64,000 nucleotides of DNA from Brevibacterium sp. 'Marine' (GCF_012844365.1 NZ_CP051626.1:372001-436000); one strand, 5' to 3'. Shown: positions 50,900 to 59,705, numbered from the stretch's first letter. Numbers and translations are program-made. The notes: a model not told the origin generated them from the letters alone.

Positions 50900-51793
50900 A
50901 TGACCTCTCTCAACGGCATCCTCGCCGCCATCGCCACACCCTTCGACGAGGAGGAGCGCATCGTCGAGGCGGCCCTGCGCGCACACGTGAACCGACAGCT
51001 CGACGCAGGCATCCACGGCATCTTCGCACTCGGCACCAACGGTGAGTTCTACGCCCAGACCGCAGCCGAACGCGCCGAGGCGGCCCGCATCGTCATCGAC
51101 GAGGTGTCCGGTGCCGTCCCCGTCGTCATCGGTGCCGGTGCCGCGACGACGAGGGAGACCATCGCGATCGCATCGGATGCGGCTGCGGCCGGAGCCGATG
51201 CGCTGTCGATCATCACCCCGTACTTCGCTGCCGCCTCTCAGGTCGAGATCGAGAACCACTTCCGGGCTGTGGCCGATTCCGTCGACGTCCCGGTCATCGT
51301 CTACAACATCCCCGCGCGAACCGGCAACGCCGTGGCCCCGGCGACGCTCGAGAAGCTCGCAGAGGTGGAGAACATCACCGCAGTGAAGGATTCGAGCGGG
51401 AACTTCGACACGATCCTGCAGTACCTCGAGCGCACCGATCGCGAGTCCTTCGACGTCATCTCCGGCAATGACTCGCTCATTCTGTGGACCCTGCTCGCCG
51501 GCGGGGCGGGAGGGATCAGCGGCATTGCGAACATCTACCCGCAGACGATGGCGTCGATCTATGACCTGTTCGCCGCCGGCGACACGGCGGCTGCGCGCAC
51601 CGCGCAGGACAGCATCCGCCCGATCCGCAACTGCCTGGCCCTCGGCAACCCGAACACAGTGGTCAAAGCGGCCGCGAACGAGCGCGGATTCGGACTCGGC
51701 CCGGCCCGGGCGCCCTTCAGCGCGCTCTCGGAGGAGGCGAAGAAGCAGGTCGCCGCGACAGTCGCCGCCGATGTGGAGCGCGGCCTGGCCTGA
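50900..51793 (+). CDS. DapA/NanA-family aldolase
   Basis: A 297-residue member of the dihydrodipicolinate synthase/N-acetylneuraminate lyase superfamily. The Schiff-base lysine is Lys163 in ITAVKDSSGNFD and the catalytic Tyr is Tyr135 in VIVYNIPARTG. GTNGEF near residue 46 takes the place of the GTTGE phosphate/pyruvate loop. Family enzymes cleave or form 2-keto acids with pyruvate. Given the acid-sugar and sialidase-like neighbours, a 2-keto-3-deoxy sugar acid aldolase or dehydratase, or a lyase of sialic-acid type, is more likely than lysine biosynthesis. GAAAGGA precedes the ATG. It is the second gene of the reductase operon. Confidence 0.88.
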   Translation: MTSLNGILAAIATPFDEEERIVEAALRAHVNRQLDAGIHGIFALGTNGEFYAQTAAERAEAARIVIDEVSGAVPVVIGAGAATTRETIAIASDAAAAGADALSIITPYFAAASQVEIENHFRAVADSVDVPVIVYNIPARTGNAVAPATLEKLAEVENITAVKDSSGNFDTILQYLERTDRESFDVISGNDSLILWTLLAGGAGGISGIANIYPQTMASIYDLFAAGDTAAARTAQDSIRPIRNCLALGNPNTVVKAAANERGFGLGPARAPFSALSEEAKKQVAATVAADVERGLA

Positions 51794-51851
51794 GACGATC
51801 TGGCCCGAGACGATCTGGCCGGATCTGTCTGACCTGATCCGACCGGTCCGT

Positions 51852-51948
51852 GGCGATTGCAATCGCCGGAATCCTTCACTCGGCAAGTTGTGGCGATTAT
51901 AATCGCCACGATGGGTCAGATCGGCCCGCGTGGCGATTATGGTCGCCA
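51852..51948. promoter_or_regulatory. Three palindromes spaced exactly 40 bp apart
   Basis: GGCGATTGCAATCGCC (51852-51867), GTGGCGATTATAATCGCCAC (51890-51909) and TGGCGATTATGGTCGCCA (51931-51948) have centres at 51859.5, 51899.5 and 51939.5. All share GGCGATT-N2-RRTCGCC. The last ends 2 nt before the ATG at 51951. The even spacing places all sites on one DNA face. Confidence 0.85.
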
Positions 51949-51950
51949 GC

Positions 51951-52691
51951 ATGACGGACACAGACGCCGAGTTCACACGCTATCTGCGCCTCGGCGGATT
52001 CCCCGGAGTGCACATGCTGCCCCTCGACGAAGCCGACGCCCGCTCGATGATCATGGACATCTACAGATCCACACTCGTGCGGGATGTGTTGGCGCGGAAT
52101 CGGATCCGAGACGCCGATATGTTCGAACGCGTCGCCGCGTTCGCAATCGACAATGTCGGCAATCCGTTCTCCGCTCGACGTGTCGCTGACTTCATGAAGT
52201 CTCAGCGCCGGTCGATCGGCCATGAGACCGTGCTCAACTATCTGACGGCACTGTCCGAAGCCTTCGTGATCGCACGAGTGCCCCGGTTCGATCTGCACGG
52301 CAAGGCCATCCTCGCGACAGATGAGAAGCATTTCGTCGGTGATCACGGCATCGTCAATGCCCTGTTCGGCTACTCGGACCAGCGTCTTTCGGGAGTGCTG
52401 GAGAACATCGTGTGGATGGAGCTGCGGCGACGCGGCTACGAGGTCACCATCGGTCGGATCGGAACAGCCGAGGTCGATTTTGTGGCTCAGCGTGCCGACG
52501 AGGTCGTCTACCTCCAGGTGGCCACGACAATTGCGACCGAGGAGACCCGCCACCGAGAACATCGGCCGCTCGAAGCGATTGCGGACAACCATCCGAAATA
52601 CCTTCTGACACTCGACCCACTTGTCGGAGGAAACGCGAACGGAATCCAACACCGCAGGATCCCCGAGTTCCTGCTCTCCGATGAGGTCTGA
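51951..52691 (+). pseudogene. 5'-truncated AAA_14/DUF4143 protein
   Basis: A 246-codon frame equal to the C-terminal part of AAA_14/DUF4143 proteins (about 400 residues when complete). It starts with FTRYLRLGGFPGV, usually found near residue 170. DUF4143 itself follows (IYRSTLVRDVLARNRIRD, FSARRVADFMKSQRRSIGHETVLNYLTALSEAFVIARVPRFDLHGKAILATDEKHFVGDHGI) and ends with the nuclease-like motif AEVDFVAQR and VYLQVATTIATEETRHRE. The N-terminal P-loop ATPase is missing. The start and three upstream palindromes are intact, so a deletion between the start and mid-gene is likely. It could still be expressed as a DUF4143-only protein. Confidence 0.78.
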
Positions 52692-52761
52692 ATCAACGCC
52701 TGGACGCGCCGGAGCCGAGCGCCGATCCGGCGGAGGCGAACTGAACTGATCGACGAGTCGG

Positions 52762-53706
52762 TCAGGACACAGGGAAGCGGGGCTCTTCGCCCTGCAGCAC
52801 GCGGACGACGTCCTCGACCGCCCAGGTTCCCATGTTCGCGTTGGCGACATCGGAATAGGCACCGATGTGCGGGGTGGCGATGAGGTTGGGCACGGCGAGC
52901 AGCGGGTCGTCCGATGCCGGCGGCTCGGTCGCGAAGGCGTCGAGCGCGGCGAAGGAGAGGCGGCCCGATTCGAGCGCCGCGGCCAGTGCTGCCTCGTCGA
53001 CGAGGCCGCCGCGGGCGGCATTGATCAGCCCCGCACCGTCGGGCATCGTGGCGAGAAGCTCGGCGTCGAGAAGCGGCTCATCCCCACCGGGGAGATGGAG
53101 GGTGAGGAAATCGGACCCGGCGACCACCTCGGCGAGGGTCTGGGGCGTGGCCCCTGCCGCGGTGATGGCCTCGTCGGGGATGAATGGGTCGTACGCGGCG
53201 ATGTTCAGGCCGAACCCTGACGCGCGCTTGGCGACCTCCCGACCGATGCGACCGAAGCCGAGGATGCCGAGACGCTTGCCGCTCAGCTGTGAACCGAAGA
53301 ACACGCCCCACTCACCGCCACGCAGCGAATCCTCGGCCGCTCGGATCCGGCGGGCGCCCATGAGGAGGAGCCCGAGGGTGAGGTCGGCGACGGATTCGGC
53401 ATTCGCTCCGGGGGTGTTGACGACCCGAACCCCAGCGGAAGCAGCGGCGACCAGATCGATGTTGTCGACTCCGGCACCATGCTTGGCCACGACCTTGAGG
53501 CCGGGACAGGCGGCGAGCACCTCGGCGTCGATCCGATCGAGACCGACGAGGACCGCCTCGGCGTCGGAGATCGCCTCGATGAGGTCCTGGCCATTTTTGG
53601 GATGGTTTTCGGTTCGGTAGTCGAGGTCGAGACCGAACTCAGCAGCGCGAGCGCGCGGGGTGCTCGAATACTTGCCGAAGGACGGGGTGAGGACGGTGAG
53701 GCGCAT
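52762..53706 (-). CDS. D-isomer-specific 2-hydroxyacid dehydrogenase (SerA-like)
   Basis: A 314-residue NAD-dependent dehydrogenase. It has VVAKHGAGVDNIDL, the dinucleotide-binding LGILGFGRIGREVAKRA, the catalytic Arg in INAARGGLVDEAAL, a Glu in FATEPPASDDP and the His in ATPHIGAYSD. It resembles phosphoglycerate dehydrogenase without the regulatory domain. Its start overlaps the stop of the upstream Nramp-like gene by one base (TGATG), so it is translationally coupled. Oxidation of the imported hydroxyacid, for example a four-carbon sugar acid, is a reasonable role; serine biosynthesis is less likely here. Confidence 0.9.
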   Translation of the reverse strand: MRLTVLTPSFGKYSSTPRARAAEFGLDLDYRTENHPKNGQDLIEAISDAEAVLVGLDRIDAEVLAACPGLKVVAKHGAGVDNIDLVAAASAGVRVVNTPGANAESVADLTLGLLLMGARRIRAAEDSLRGGEWGVFFGSQLSGKRLGILGFGRIGREVAKRASGFGLNIAAYDPFIPDEAITAAGATPQTLAEVVAGSDFLTLHLPGGDEPLLDAELLATMPDGAGLINAARGGLVDEAALAAALESGRLSFAALDAFATEPPASDDPLLAVPNLIATPHIGAYSDVANANMGTWAVEDVVRVLQGEEPRFPVS

Positions 53707-55139
53707 CAGGCTCCGATCTCGATTCCGAAGGTCTTGAACACGGTGTAGATGCCCAGCAGGCCGATCGCCAGCGAAGCGAAGACGAGCATCACCGTGAAGA
53801 AGTGGTTGGACTTGAACTCGGCCGGCACCTCTCGGGAGCGAAGGTACCAGACGGCGATGACGACGGCGACGAGGAAGACGCCGCTGGCCACCCCGCCGAT
53901 CTGGACCATGATCACCGGGGACTGGATGATGAGGTAGCTCAACGCCCAGATGATCGGGAAGACCACGGTGAGAACACGGATGATGCGAGTTCGGGTGCGC
54001 ATGTTCTCCCAGACGAAGACGCCGAGGATGGACACGGTGTTCGTCCACAGGCGGGGAACGCTCGCGGTCGAGGCGATGAAGGTCGAGAAGAGGACGGCGA
54101 AGGCGCCGATGAGGAAGATCCAGTGTCCGGCCTCGCCCATCGTCGAGGAGTACATCGACGACAGCGTGGTGATCATGTCGTTGCCCTCGGGCACGAGGTT
54201 CTGCGGGTGGAGGATGGCTGCGCCGATGACGTAGAAGGACATCGTGCACACGGTCGAGACGATCCAGGACACGAGCACGTCCGTGCGCATGACCGAGATC
54301 CAGCCGCGGGCGCGGCGGGCACGTTCCGCGGTGCCGTCGTTCGGGCCGGTGTAGCGGGCGTAGCCCTTCTCCAGGCACCAGTAGGTGTAGGTCGTCATCT
54401 CGTCGGCGCCGACTCCGGTGATGCCGAACATCGCCACCGCGAAGCCGAGCGTGCCGGCGGGAACGGCGAAGGTGAGGCCGCTCATGACGTCCGCCGAGGT
54501 ATAGGCGAAGTCGGTGAAGGGCAGCGAGATCGCCAGCCCGACGGTGGAGACGGTGAAGATGATGACCGCGCCGACGGAGAACTTCTCGACGATGCTGTAG
54601 CGGTTCGTCACGAGCAGGGCGATGACGACCGCGAGCGACACGACCGTCCAGAACACGAGCGACGGGGTGGACAGCGGTTCGCCGAAGACGGGCACCATGA
54701 TGCTCAGTGCCGCGACGGCACCGCCGATGATGCCGCCTCGCTGGAGGACCTTCGCGAAGTCCATGAGGATCCACAGCAGGTTGATCCACCCGGCCCGGCC
54801 GATGAGGCGGGGGCCGACGTGGCCGTAGCCTTCGAGCGCGGGCTTGCCGGCCAGGATCGTCCACTGGGCGAGTTCGAGCTGGACCCAGACCTTGACCGCG
54901 GTGGAGATGATGACGAGCCAGAGCAGGACGAATCCGGCCTTGGCACCGAGCGCAGTCGTCGTGATGAGCTCTCCGGAGCCGATGACCGCTGCCGAGATGA
55001 CGAGACCGGGGCCGAGGTACTTGAGTTTGCCCGCAAAGGTCGTGGGCGGTTCGAGCACGTCCTTGGGGTCGAGATGGTAGGGGTCGACAGCGGCGTCTGC
55101 GCCCGTGCGGTCGTCCCGGTCGATGTTCTGCGCGGTCAT
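53706..55139 (-). CDS. Second Nramp-superfamily transporter without the canonical metal site
   Basis: A 477-residue, about 12-helix transporter. Helix 1 reads GPGLVISAAVIGSGELITTTALGAKAGFVLLW, with GSGE at residues 54-57 where Nramp has DPGN. Helix 6 (FGITGVGADEMTTYTYWCLEKG) lacks the M-P-H motif. It is only distantly similar to the transporter at 43654. The soluble N-terminus of 35 residues is acidic. It is coupled to the 2-hydroxyacid dehydrogenase by a one-base overlap and preceded by the shared 20-bp operator. It is therefore a candidate importer for the same class of acid. AAGGAAG precedes the ATG at 55139. Confidence 0.82.
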   Translation of the reverse strand: MTAQNIDRDDRTGADAAVDPYHLDPKDVLEPPTTFAGKLKYLGPGLVISAAVIGSGELITTTALGAKAGFVLLWLVIISTAVKVWVQLELAQWTILAGKPALEGYGHVGPRLIGRAGWINLLWILMDFAKVLQRGGIIGGAVAALSIMVPVFGEPLSTPSLVFWTVVSLAVVIALLVTNRYSIVEKFSVGAVIIFTVSTVGLAISLPFTDFAYTSADVMSGLTFAVPAGTLGFAVAMFGITGVGADEMTTYTYWCLEKGYARYTGPNDGTAERARRARGWISVMRTDVLVSWIVSTVCTMSFYVIGAAILHPQNLVPEGNDMITTLSSMYSSTMGEAGHWIFLIGAFAVLFSTFIASTASVPRLWTNTVSILGVFVWENMRTRTRIIRVLTVVFPIIWALSYLIIQSPVIMVQIGGVASGVFLVAVVIAVWYLRSREVPAEFKSNHFFTVMLVFASLAIGLLGIYTVFKTFGIEIGA

Positions 55140-55268
55140 ACTCGGCTTCCTTGCACGAAGGTGGATCTGTTCAGTGATCGTGCCGGCGGCTCGGGGGCAC
55201 ATCGGTGCGCGACGGCCCCGTTGGCGCGGCTCATGCAAGTGTGTCACCGAATGCGTGATGTGTGCAAC

Positions 55269-55288
55269 ATGTGTGCATGAAATGCGCA
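55269..55288. promoter_or_regulatory. Shared acid-sugar-locus operator upstream of the second transporter
   Basis: ATGTGTGCATGAAATGCGCA shares 17 of 20 bases with 49781-49800, including the identical GAAATGCGCA. It lies 130-149 nt upstream of the transporter's start codon. The rest of the 317-nt intergenic region (55140-55456) holds only the permease terminator and GC-rich sequence. Confidence 0.7.
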
Positions 55289-55340
55289 GATCCGAGGAGT
55301 CTGACGACGGTCTAATGCTCGTTGTGAGCGTGACACGACG

Positions 55341-55385
55341 ACGGCCGCCGGTCGACAGCACAGCGTGCTGCCGACCGGCGGCCGT
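55341..55385. terminator. 20-bp hairpin downstream of the NCS1 permease
   Basis: Arms at 55341-55360 and 55366-55385 (ACGGCCGCCGGTCG outer stem) pair over 20 bp with one mismatch around a 5-nt loop. It lies 72-116 nt past the leftward permease stop and is a strong actinobacterial-type terminator without a U tract. Confidence 0.8.
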
Positions 55386-55456
55386 TGGGGGAGCGGGGCC
55401 ACCCTGCCGAGGTCAGCTGCCCGGTTAGGTCAGCGCCGCCTCGGTGAGGGTGGGTC

Positions 55457-56887
55457 TCACTTGCGCTCGAGTTCCTCGAGGCTGGGGTAGATCGTCTCCG
55501 TCGGAGCGACTCCGCGGTTGCGGATGAGCACGTAGTAGAGGACGAAGGTGACGATGATGCCCACGAGCCACGAGATGTCCGCTCCGCCGAGCTTCGCGAC
55601 GAGCGGTCCGGTGTAGAAGGACTGGGCGAGGAACGGGATCTGCACGACGACACCGATCCCGTAGGCGACCAATGCACGCCAGTTCCAGTTGCCGTAGCGA
55701 CCGTGCCGGTCGTAGAAGGCGGGGATGTCGAAGCGGTCCTTCGAGATCAGGTAGTAGTCGGTGAGGTTGATGACGCTCCACGGGGTGAAGACCATGAGCA
55801 GGGCGAGGACGAAGTTCTTGAAGTTCGCGAGGAAGTCCGCCGAGGCCAGCAGGGCCACGAGCACGGTGAGGGTGACGATGCCGACGACGAAGACCGCGCG
55901 GGTCCAGCGGCGGATGGTCGCCTTGTTGCCGAACGAGGTGAGGATCGTCAGTGTGCACATGAACGCGCCGTAGGCGTTGAGGGTGTTGACCGTGAGCTTG
56001 CCCAGCAGGATGACGATGAAGATGAGCAGGGCGAACACGCCCCCGCCGACGATGTCGCCGACATAGGCGACCTGGTTCTCGACGAATTCGTTGCCGGACT
56101 CGGTCATGGCGGCCGCACCGATGAGTGCGCCCAGGGTCATCGACCACTGCGAACCGATGACCGATCCGCCGAAGGTGAACCAGAAGGTCTTCGACGACGG
56201 GGTCGAGCGCGGGAGGTACCGCGAATAGTCGGCGACGTACGGTCCGTAGGTCAGCTGCCAGCCCACGGACAGGGCGATGGCGGAGAGGAAGGCGGGGAGG
56301 GCGAACGACGAACCCGAGATCAGTCCGGGGACGTCGACCTGTGTGAGCACGCAGTAGGTGATGAAGAGGAAGCCGAGCAGGCCCGTCACCGAGGAGATCC
56401 GACCGAGCACGTGGATGTACTTGTATCCCAGCAGGGCCACCAGCGCCGTGAGTGCGCCGAAGATGACGATGCCGACCCATGGGGTCTGAACACCGATGAT
56501 GAGGTTGACGGCCTGGCCGGACAGCACCGCGCCGGTCGAGGCGAAGCCGATGTACATGAGCACGACGAGCACGAGCGGGATGATCGCGCCGATGATTCCG
56601 AACTGCGCACGCGAGGAGATCATCTGCGGCAGACCCAGCTGCGGACCCTGCGCCGAGTGCAGTGCCATGACGATGCCGCCGATGATGTTGCCGATGAGCA
56701 GGCCGATGATGGCCCACAGTGCATCGGCGCCGAAGACGACGGCCAGCGCTCCGTCGACGATGGCGGTGATCTGAGTGTTGGCACCGAACCACAGTGTGAA
56801 CTGGGAACGCGGCGTTCCGTGACGCTCGGCGTCAGGCACCATCTCGATGGACCGCTTCTCGATCCCCGAACTGGTCGTACTCGCCAT
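55457..56887 (-). CDS. NCS1-family purine/cytosine permease
   Basis: A 476-residue, 12-helix permease of the nucleobase:cation symporter-1 family. It has QFTLWFGANTQITAIVDGALAVVFG (helix 1), GPQLGLPQMISSRAQFGIIGAIIP (helix 3), SVGWQLTYGPYVADYSRYLPRSTP (the conserved YVADYSRYLP signature) and WSVINLTDYYLISKDRFDIPAFYDRHGRYG near the end. Members import cytosine, hydantoins, allantoin, thiamine precursors and related compounds. AAAGGAG lies 7 nt before the ATG. No adjacent catabolic gene identifies the substrate. Confidence 0.92.
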   Translation of the reverse strand: MASTTSSGIEKRSIEMVPDAERHGTPRSQFTLWFGANTQITAIVDGALAVVFGADALWAIIGLLIGNIIGGIVMALHSAQGPQLGLPQMISSRAQFGIIGAIIPLVLVVLMYIGFASTGAVLSGQAVNLIIGVQTPWVGIVIFGALTALVALLGYKYIHVLGRISSVTGLLGFLFITYCVLTQVDVPGLISGSSFALPAFLSAIALSVGWQLTYGPYVADYSRYLPRSTPSSKTFWFTFGGSVIGSQWSMTLGALIGAAAMTESGNEFVENQVAYVGDIVGGGVFALLIFIVILLGKLTVNTLNAYGAFMCTLTILTSFGNKATIRRWTRAVFVVGIVTLTVLVALLASADFLANFKNFVLALLMVFTPWSVINLTDYYLISKDRFDIPAFYDRHGRYGNWNWRALVAYGIGVVVQIPFLAQSFYTGPLVAKLGGADISWLVGIIVTFVLYYVLIRNRGVAPTETIYPSLEELERK

Positions 56888-57023
56888 GTTTCTCTCCTTT
56901 GAACTGGTGGACCTGGTTCAGTGTGGCACCGCCGGTTCGCATCACACGAGATCCGAGTCACAGGTTTCGTCCGAGATATCGGAAAATCTCGCCGAGGCGG
57001 CCCCCGCCTCCCGTGGGATCGAC

Positions 57024-57125
57024 GAGTTCCGGACGATGCGTGCGGGTTTTCGCCTCCAAGTTCCGCACAGAACGACCGGAACTCGGACGATGTGCACTCG
57101 AGCGACGTGCACTCAAGCGACGTGC
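57024..57125. repeat. Degenerate inverted repeat and 15-bp tandem repeats
   Basis: GAGTTCCGGACGATGCGTGC (57024-57043, continuing GGG) is nearly identical to the first arm of the perfect inverted repeat at 63023-63083. Its partner at 57063-57084 is diverged. Next come GATGTGCACTCGAGC (57089-57103), GACGTGCACTCAAGC (57104-57118) and GACGTGC (57119-57125). All lie in the 352-nt gap (56888-57239) between the acyl-CoA dehydrogenase and the permease; the gap has no gene. Confidence 0.75.
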
Positions 57126-57239
57126 CGATCGTAGACCTGGACGAATTTCGGGACTGTTTCGCGCTCGGCCTCCCGGACACCGGCGCTTGCGTTCCGTGCC
57201 CGACCCCTAGTCGGACTGAGACCGCATGGGTGCCGGCAG

Positions 57240-58379
57240 CTACTTCGCCAGGGAGCGCGCGATGATCGTGCGTTGGATCTCCGAGGAGCCTTCGTAGATC
57301 CGGTAGATCCGGGCATCGCGAACATAGCGCTCCAGGGGGAAGTCCCGCGTGAAGCCGTAGCCGCCGTGGATCTGCAGGGCCTCGTCGGCGATGAAGGCGG
57401 CCGCCTCGGAGGCAGCGAGCTTCGCCGTGGCCGAGGACCGAGTGAAGTCGACCCCGGCATCGCGCTGTTCGGCGGCGTCCATCGTCAGCAGCCACGCCGA
57501 GCGGTACTTCGTGTACATGTCCGCGAGCTTGAACGCGATGCCCTGGAGGCGGCCCAGCGGTTTGCCGTTGATCTTCCGCTCGCCCGCCCACTCCACGGCG
57601 GCGTCGAGTGCGGCCCTGCCGATTCCCAGGCTCATCGCCGCGACCTCGATGCGACCACGGTCGAGCACCCGCATGGCCGTGGTGAAGCCCTCGCCTGCGT
57701 TCCCGAGGAGGGCGTCCTCGGGGACGACGGTGTCGATGACGAACTCATAGACCGGGCTGCCGCGCAGACCCATCGTCTTCTCCGGGGGATTGAAATCCAA
57801 CCCCGCCGAGGCGGCCGCGGTGTCGACGATGAATGCGCTGATTCCCTTGTGGCCGGCATCGACGTCGGTCTTCGCGTAGACGATGATGAAGTCCGCGAAA
57901 CCGGCGTTCGTGATGAAGCATTTCGTACCTTTGATCTGCCAGCCGTCGTCGACGCGCGTGGCCTTCGTCGACATCTCCGCCGGGTTCGACCCGGCGCCGG
58001 GTTCGGTGAGACCGAAGGAACCGATGACCTCGCCGGCGGCGGCCCGCGGCAGCCACGCTTCGCGCTGCGCGTCGGTGCCGCCGAGCAGGATCGAATCGGT
58101 GGCGAGGAACTGCGCGGTGACGATCGACGCCGTCGAGGCGCACGCCTCGGTGATGGCGGCGACCATCTGGCTCATCGCCACCGATCCGACTCCGGGCCCG
58201 CCGAACTCCTCGGGCAGATTGAGCCCCATGACCCCCACCTCGGCGAGGGTCTTCAGGGTTTCGTCGGAGACACGCTCGTTCGCGTCGGCGGCCGCGGCCT
58301 GAGGGGCGAGGACGTCCGTGCTGATCTGGGCGACGGCGTCGACGAATTCCTGTTCATCGGCGGAGATATCGAAGGCCAT
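57240..58379 (-). CDS. Acyl-CoA dehydrogenase
   Basis: A 379-residue flavoprotein of normal family length. It has GSFGLTEPGAGSNPAEMSTKA (FAD and substrate loop), CFITNAGFADFIIVYAKTD, AMSLGIGRAALDAAVEWAGERKINGKPL and DEALQIHGGYGFTRDFPLERYVRDARIYRIYEGSSEIQR, where the Glu of YEGSSE is the catalytic base in short- and branched-chain types. It oxidises acyl-CoA at the alpha-beta position. AAGGAG precedes the ATG. It follows the class III CoA-transferase gene after 183 nt, so the pair may activate and oxidise a short organic acid. The chain specificity is not readable. Confidence 0.93.
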   Translation of the reverse strand: MAFDISADEQEFVDAVAQISTDVLAPQAAAADANERVSDETLKTLAEVGVMGLNLPEEFGGPGVGSVAMSQMVAAITEACASTASIVTAQFLATDSILLGGTDAQREAWLPRAAAGEVIGSFGLTEPGAGSNPAEMSTKATRVDDGWQIKGTKCFITNAGFADFIIVYAKTDVDAGHKGISAFIVDTAAASAGLDFNPPEKTMGLRGSPVYEFVIDTVVPEDALLGNAGEGFTTAMRVLDRGRIEVAAMSLGIGRAALDAAVEWAGERKINGKPLGRLQGIAFKLADMYTKYRSAWLLTMDAAEQRDAGVDFTRSSATAKLAASEAAAFIADEALQIHGGYGFTRDFPLERYVRDARIYRIYEGSSEIQRTIIARSLAK

Positions 58380-58425
58380 GAGGGCTCCTTAATGGTGTCG
58401 TGGATGTGGTCTGAAGCTGAAGGGA

Positions 58426-58511
58426 TCGCCGAGGCTGGGCCGGTCGTGGGGTGAGGCGGACGCGCTCGCCGAGGCAGGGCCGGTCGTGGGATGGGCCGAT
58501 TCCCTCGGCCC
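58426..58511. repeat. 40-bp-spaced direct repeat plus hairpin
   Basis: TCGCCGAGGCNGGGCCGGTC continues into GTGGGRTG and occurs twice (58426-58453 and 58466-58493; 26 of 28 bases alike). A GGGCCGA-TTCCC-TCGGCCC hairpin (58493-58511) follows. It lies between the CoA-transferase stop and the acyl-CoA dehydrogenase start and may attenuate readthrough. Confidence 0.8.
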
Positions 58512-58562
58512 GGGGCTCAGTTGGTCGGTTCCGTCAGGTCCGCCGTTTCCGTCTCGGCGAGG

Positions 58563-59705
58563 TCAGAGTGCGTCGATGGGTGCGGCGAAGTCGGCATTGT
58601 GCTCGCCGAGGTGCGGTGCCGGAAGCGTGGACGCTGGGCGGGTGCCGTCGACGAGGAGCGGATGGCCGAGATAGGCGTGACCGGTGCGCGGATCGGCGGC
58701 AGTGAGTCCGCGACCATTGGCGATGGGGCCGGTGACCGCCTCGGCGAAATCGAGGACGGGGGAGTTGGGGACCCCTGCGGCATCGAAGATCTCACACAGC
58801 TCGGTCACGGTGCGCCCGCTGGTGAACTCTTCGATCTCGATGCGCAGAGCCTCGTCGTTGTCCGATCGATGGCCGTCGGTGGCGAAACGCGGGTCGGCGG
58901 CGAGCTCCGGCTTGCCGAGCGTGGCGGCGAGAGTGCCGAAGAGGCGGTCGTTGGCCACGGCGATGACGACGAGTCCGTCGGCGGCGCGGTAGGTGTCGAA
59001 GGGGGCGGAGACGGGGTGGCGGTTGCCCACCCGCGACGGAGAGGAGCCGGCTGAGTGGAGGGAAGCATTCGTCGGCTGCATGGCGAGCATGACATCGATC
59101 ATCGGAATGTCGATGTGGGCTCCCTCGCCGGTGGTCTGGCGGTGGAAGAGCGCCGAGGAGATGCCGAAGGCCGCGAAGACTCCGGCGGAGACGTCGGCGA
59201 TCGATTCGCCGACTCGGGTGGGTGAGCCGTCGGGGAAGCCGGTCGAGGCCATGAGTCCGCTCAGCGCCTGGATGACCGTGTCATAGGCGGGGCGTTTGGC
59301 TTGGGCACCGTGCTGTCCGAAGCCGGAGATCGAGGCATAGACGAGATCGGGCCTGACGGCCCTGAGGTCCTCGTAGGACAGGCCGAGCTTTGCGGCGACT
59401 CCGGGGCGGAAGTTCTCGACGACGACGTCGCAGGTCTTGATGAGCTCGAGCAGTCGTGCATGGTCGTCGGGGTCCTTGAGGTCGGCCTCGATCGAGCGCT
59501 TTCCGCGGTTGAGGCCGGTGAAGTAGGTCGACCCGGATTCGGTGAAGGGTCCGAGATGTCGGGAATCATCGCCGTGGCCGGGCATTTCGATCTTGATGAC
59601 TTCGGCGCCCTGATCGGCGAGCATCGCCGTGGCGTAGGGACCGGCGAGGACACGGGAGAAATCGGCGACCCGGACACCGGTCAGCAGCTGCTTCGTTGCG
59701 TTCAT
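58563..59705 (-). CDS. Class III (CaiB/BaiF) CoA-transferase
   Basis: A 380-residue CoA-transferase. It starts GVRVADFSRVLAGPYATAMLADQGAEVIKIEMPGHGDDSR, with GLNRGKRSIEADLKDPD and VVENFRPGVAAKLGLSYEDL, all family hallmarks. The catalytic aspartate is probably in GESIADVSAG. The C-terminal FDAAGVPNSPVLDFAEA is typical. It moves CoA between organic acids. I prefer the ATG at 59705, with GAGG 9 nt upstream, over the ATG at 59714, which abuts it. It lies upstream of the acyl-CoA dehydrogenase and is divergent from an XRE regulator. Confidence 0.92.
   Translation of the reverse strand: MNATKQLLTGVRVADFSRVLAGPYATAMLADQGAEVIKIEMPGHGDDSRHLGPFTESGSTYFTGLNRGKRSIEADLKDPDDHARLLELIKTCDVVVENFRPGVAAKLGLSYEDLRAVRPDLVYASISGFGQHGAQAKRPAYDTVIQALSGLMASTGFPDGSPTRVGESIADVSAGVFAAFGISSALFHRQTTGEGAHIDIPMIDVMLAMQPTNASLHSAGSSPSRVGNRHPVSAPFDTYRAADGLVVIAVANDRLFGTLAATLGKPELAADPRFATDGHRSDNDEALRIEIEEFTSGRTVTELCEIFDAAGVPNSPVLDFAEAVTGPIANGRGLTAADPRTGHAYLGHPLLVDGTRPASTLPAPHLGEHNADFAAPIDAL

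Noticed and set aside
50900..51793. Lysine-biosynthesis DapA
   Set aside because: It carries GTNGE in place of GTTGE, and the acid-sugar context fits a catabolic aldolase or dehydratase better, although sequence alone cannot exclude DapA.
52762..54864. A single 700-residue protein spanning the dehydrogenase and transporter
   Set aside because: The upstream part is an Arg/His-rich shadow of the transporter gene. The true dehydrogenase starts at 53706 with a TGATG overlap.
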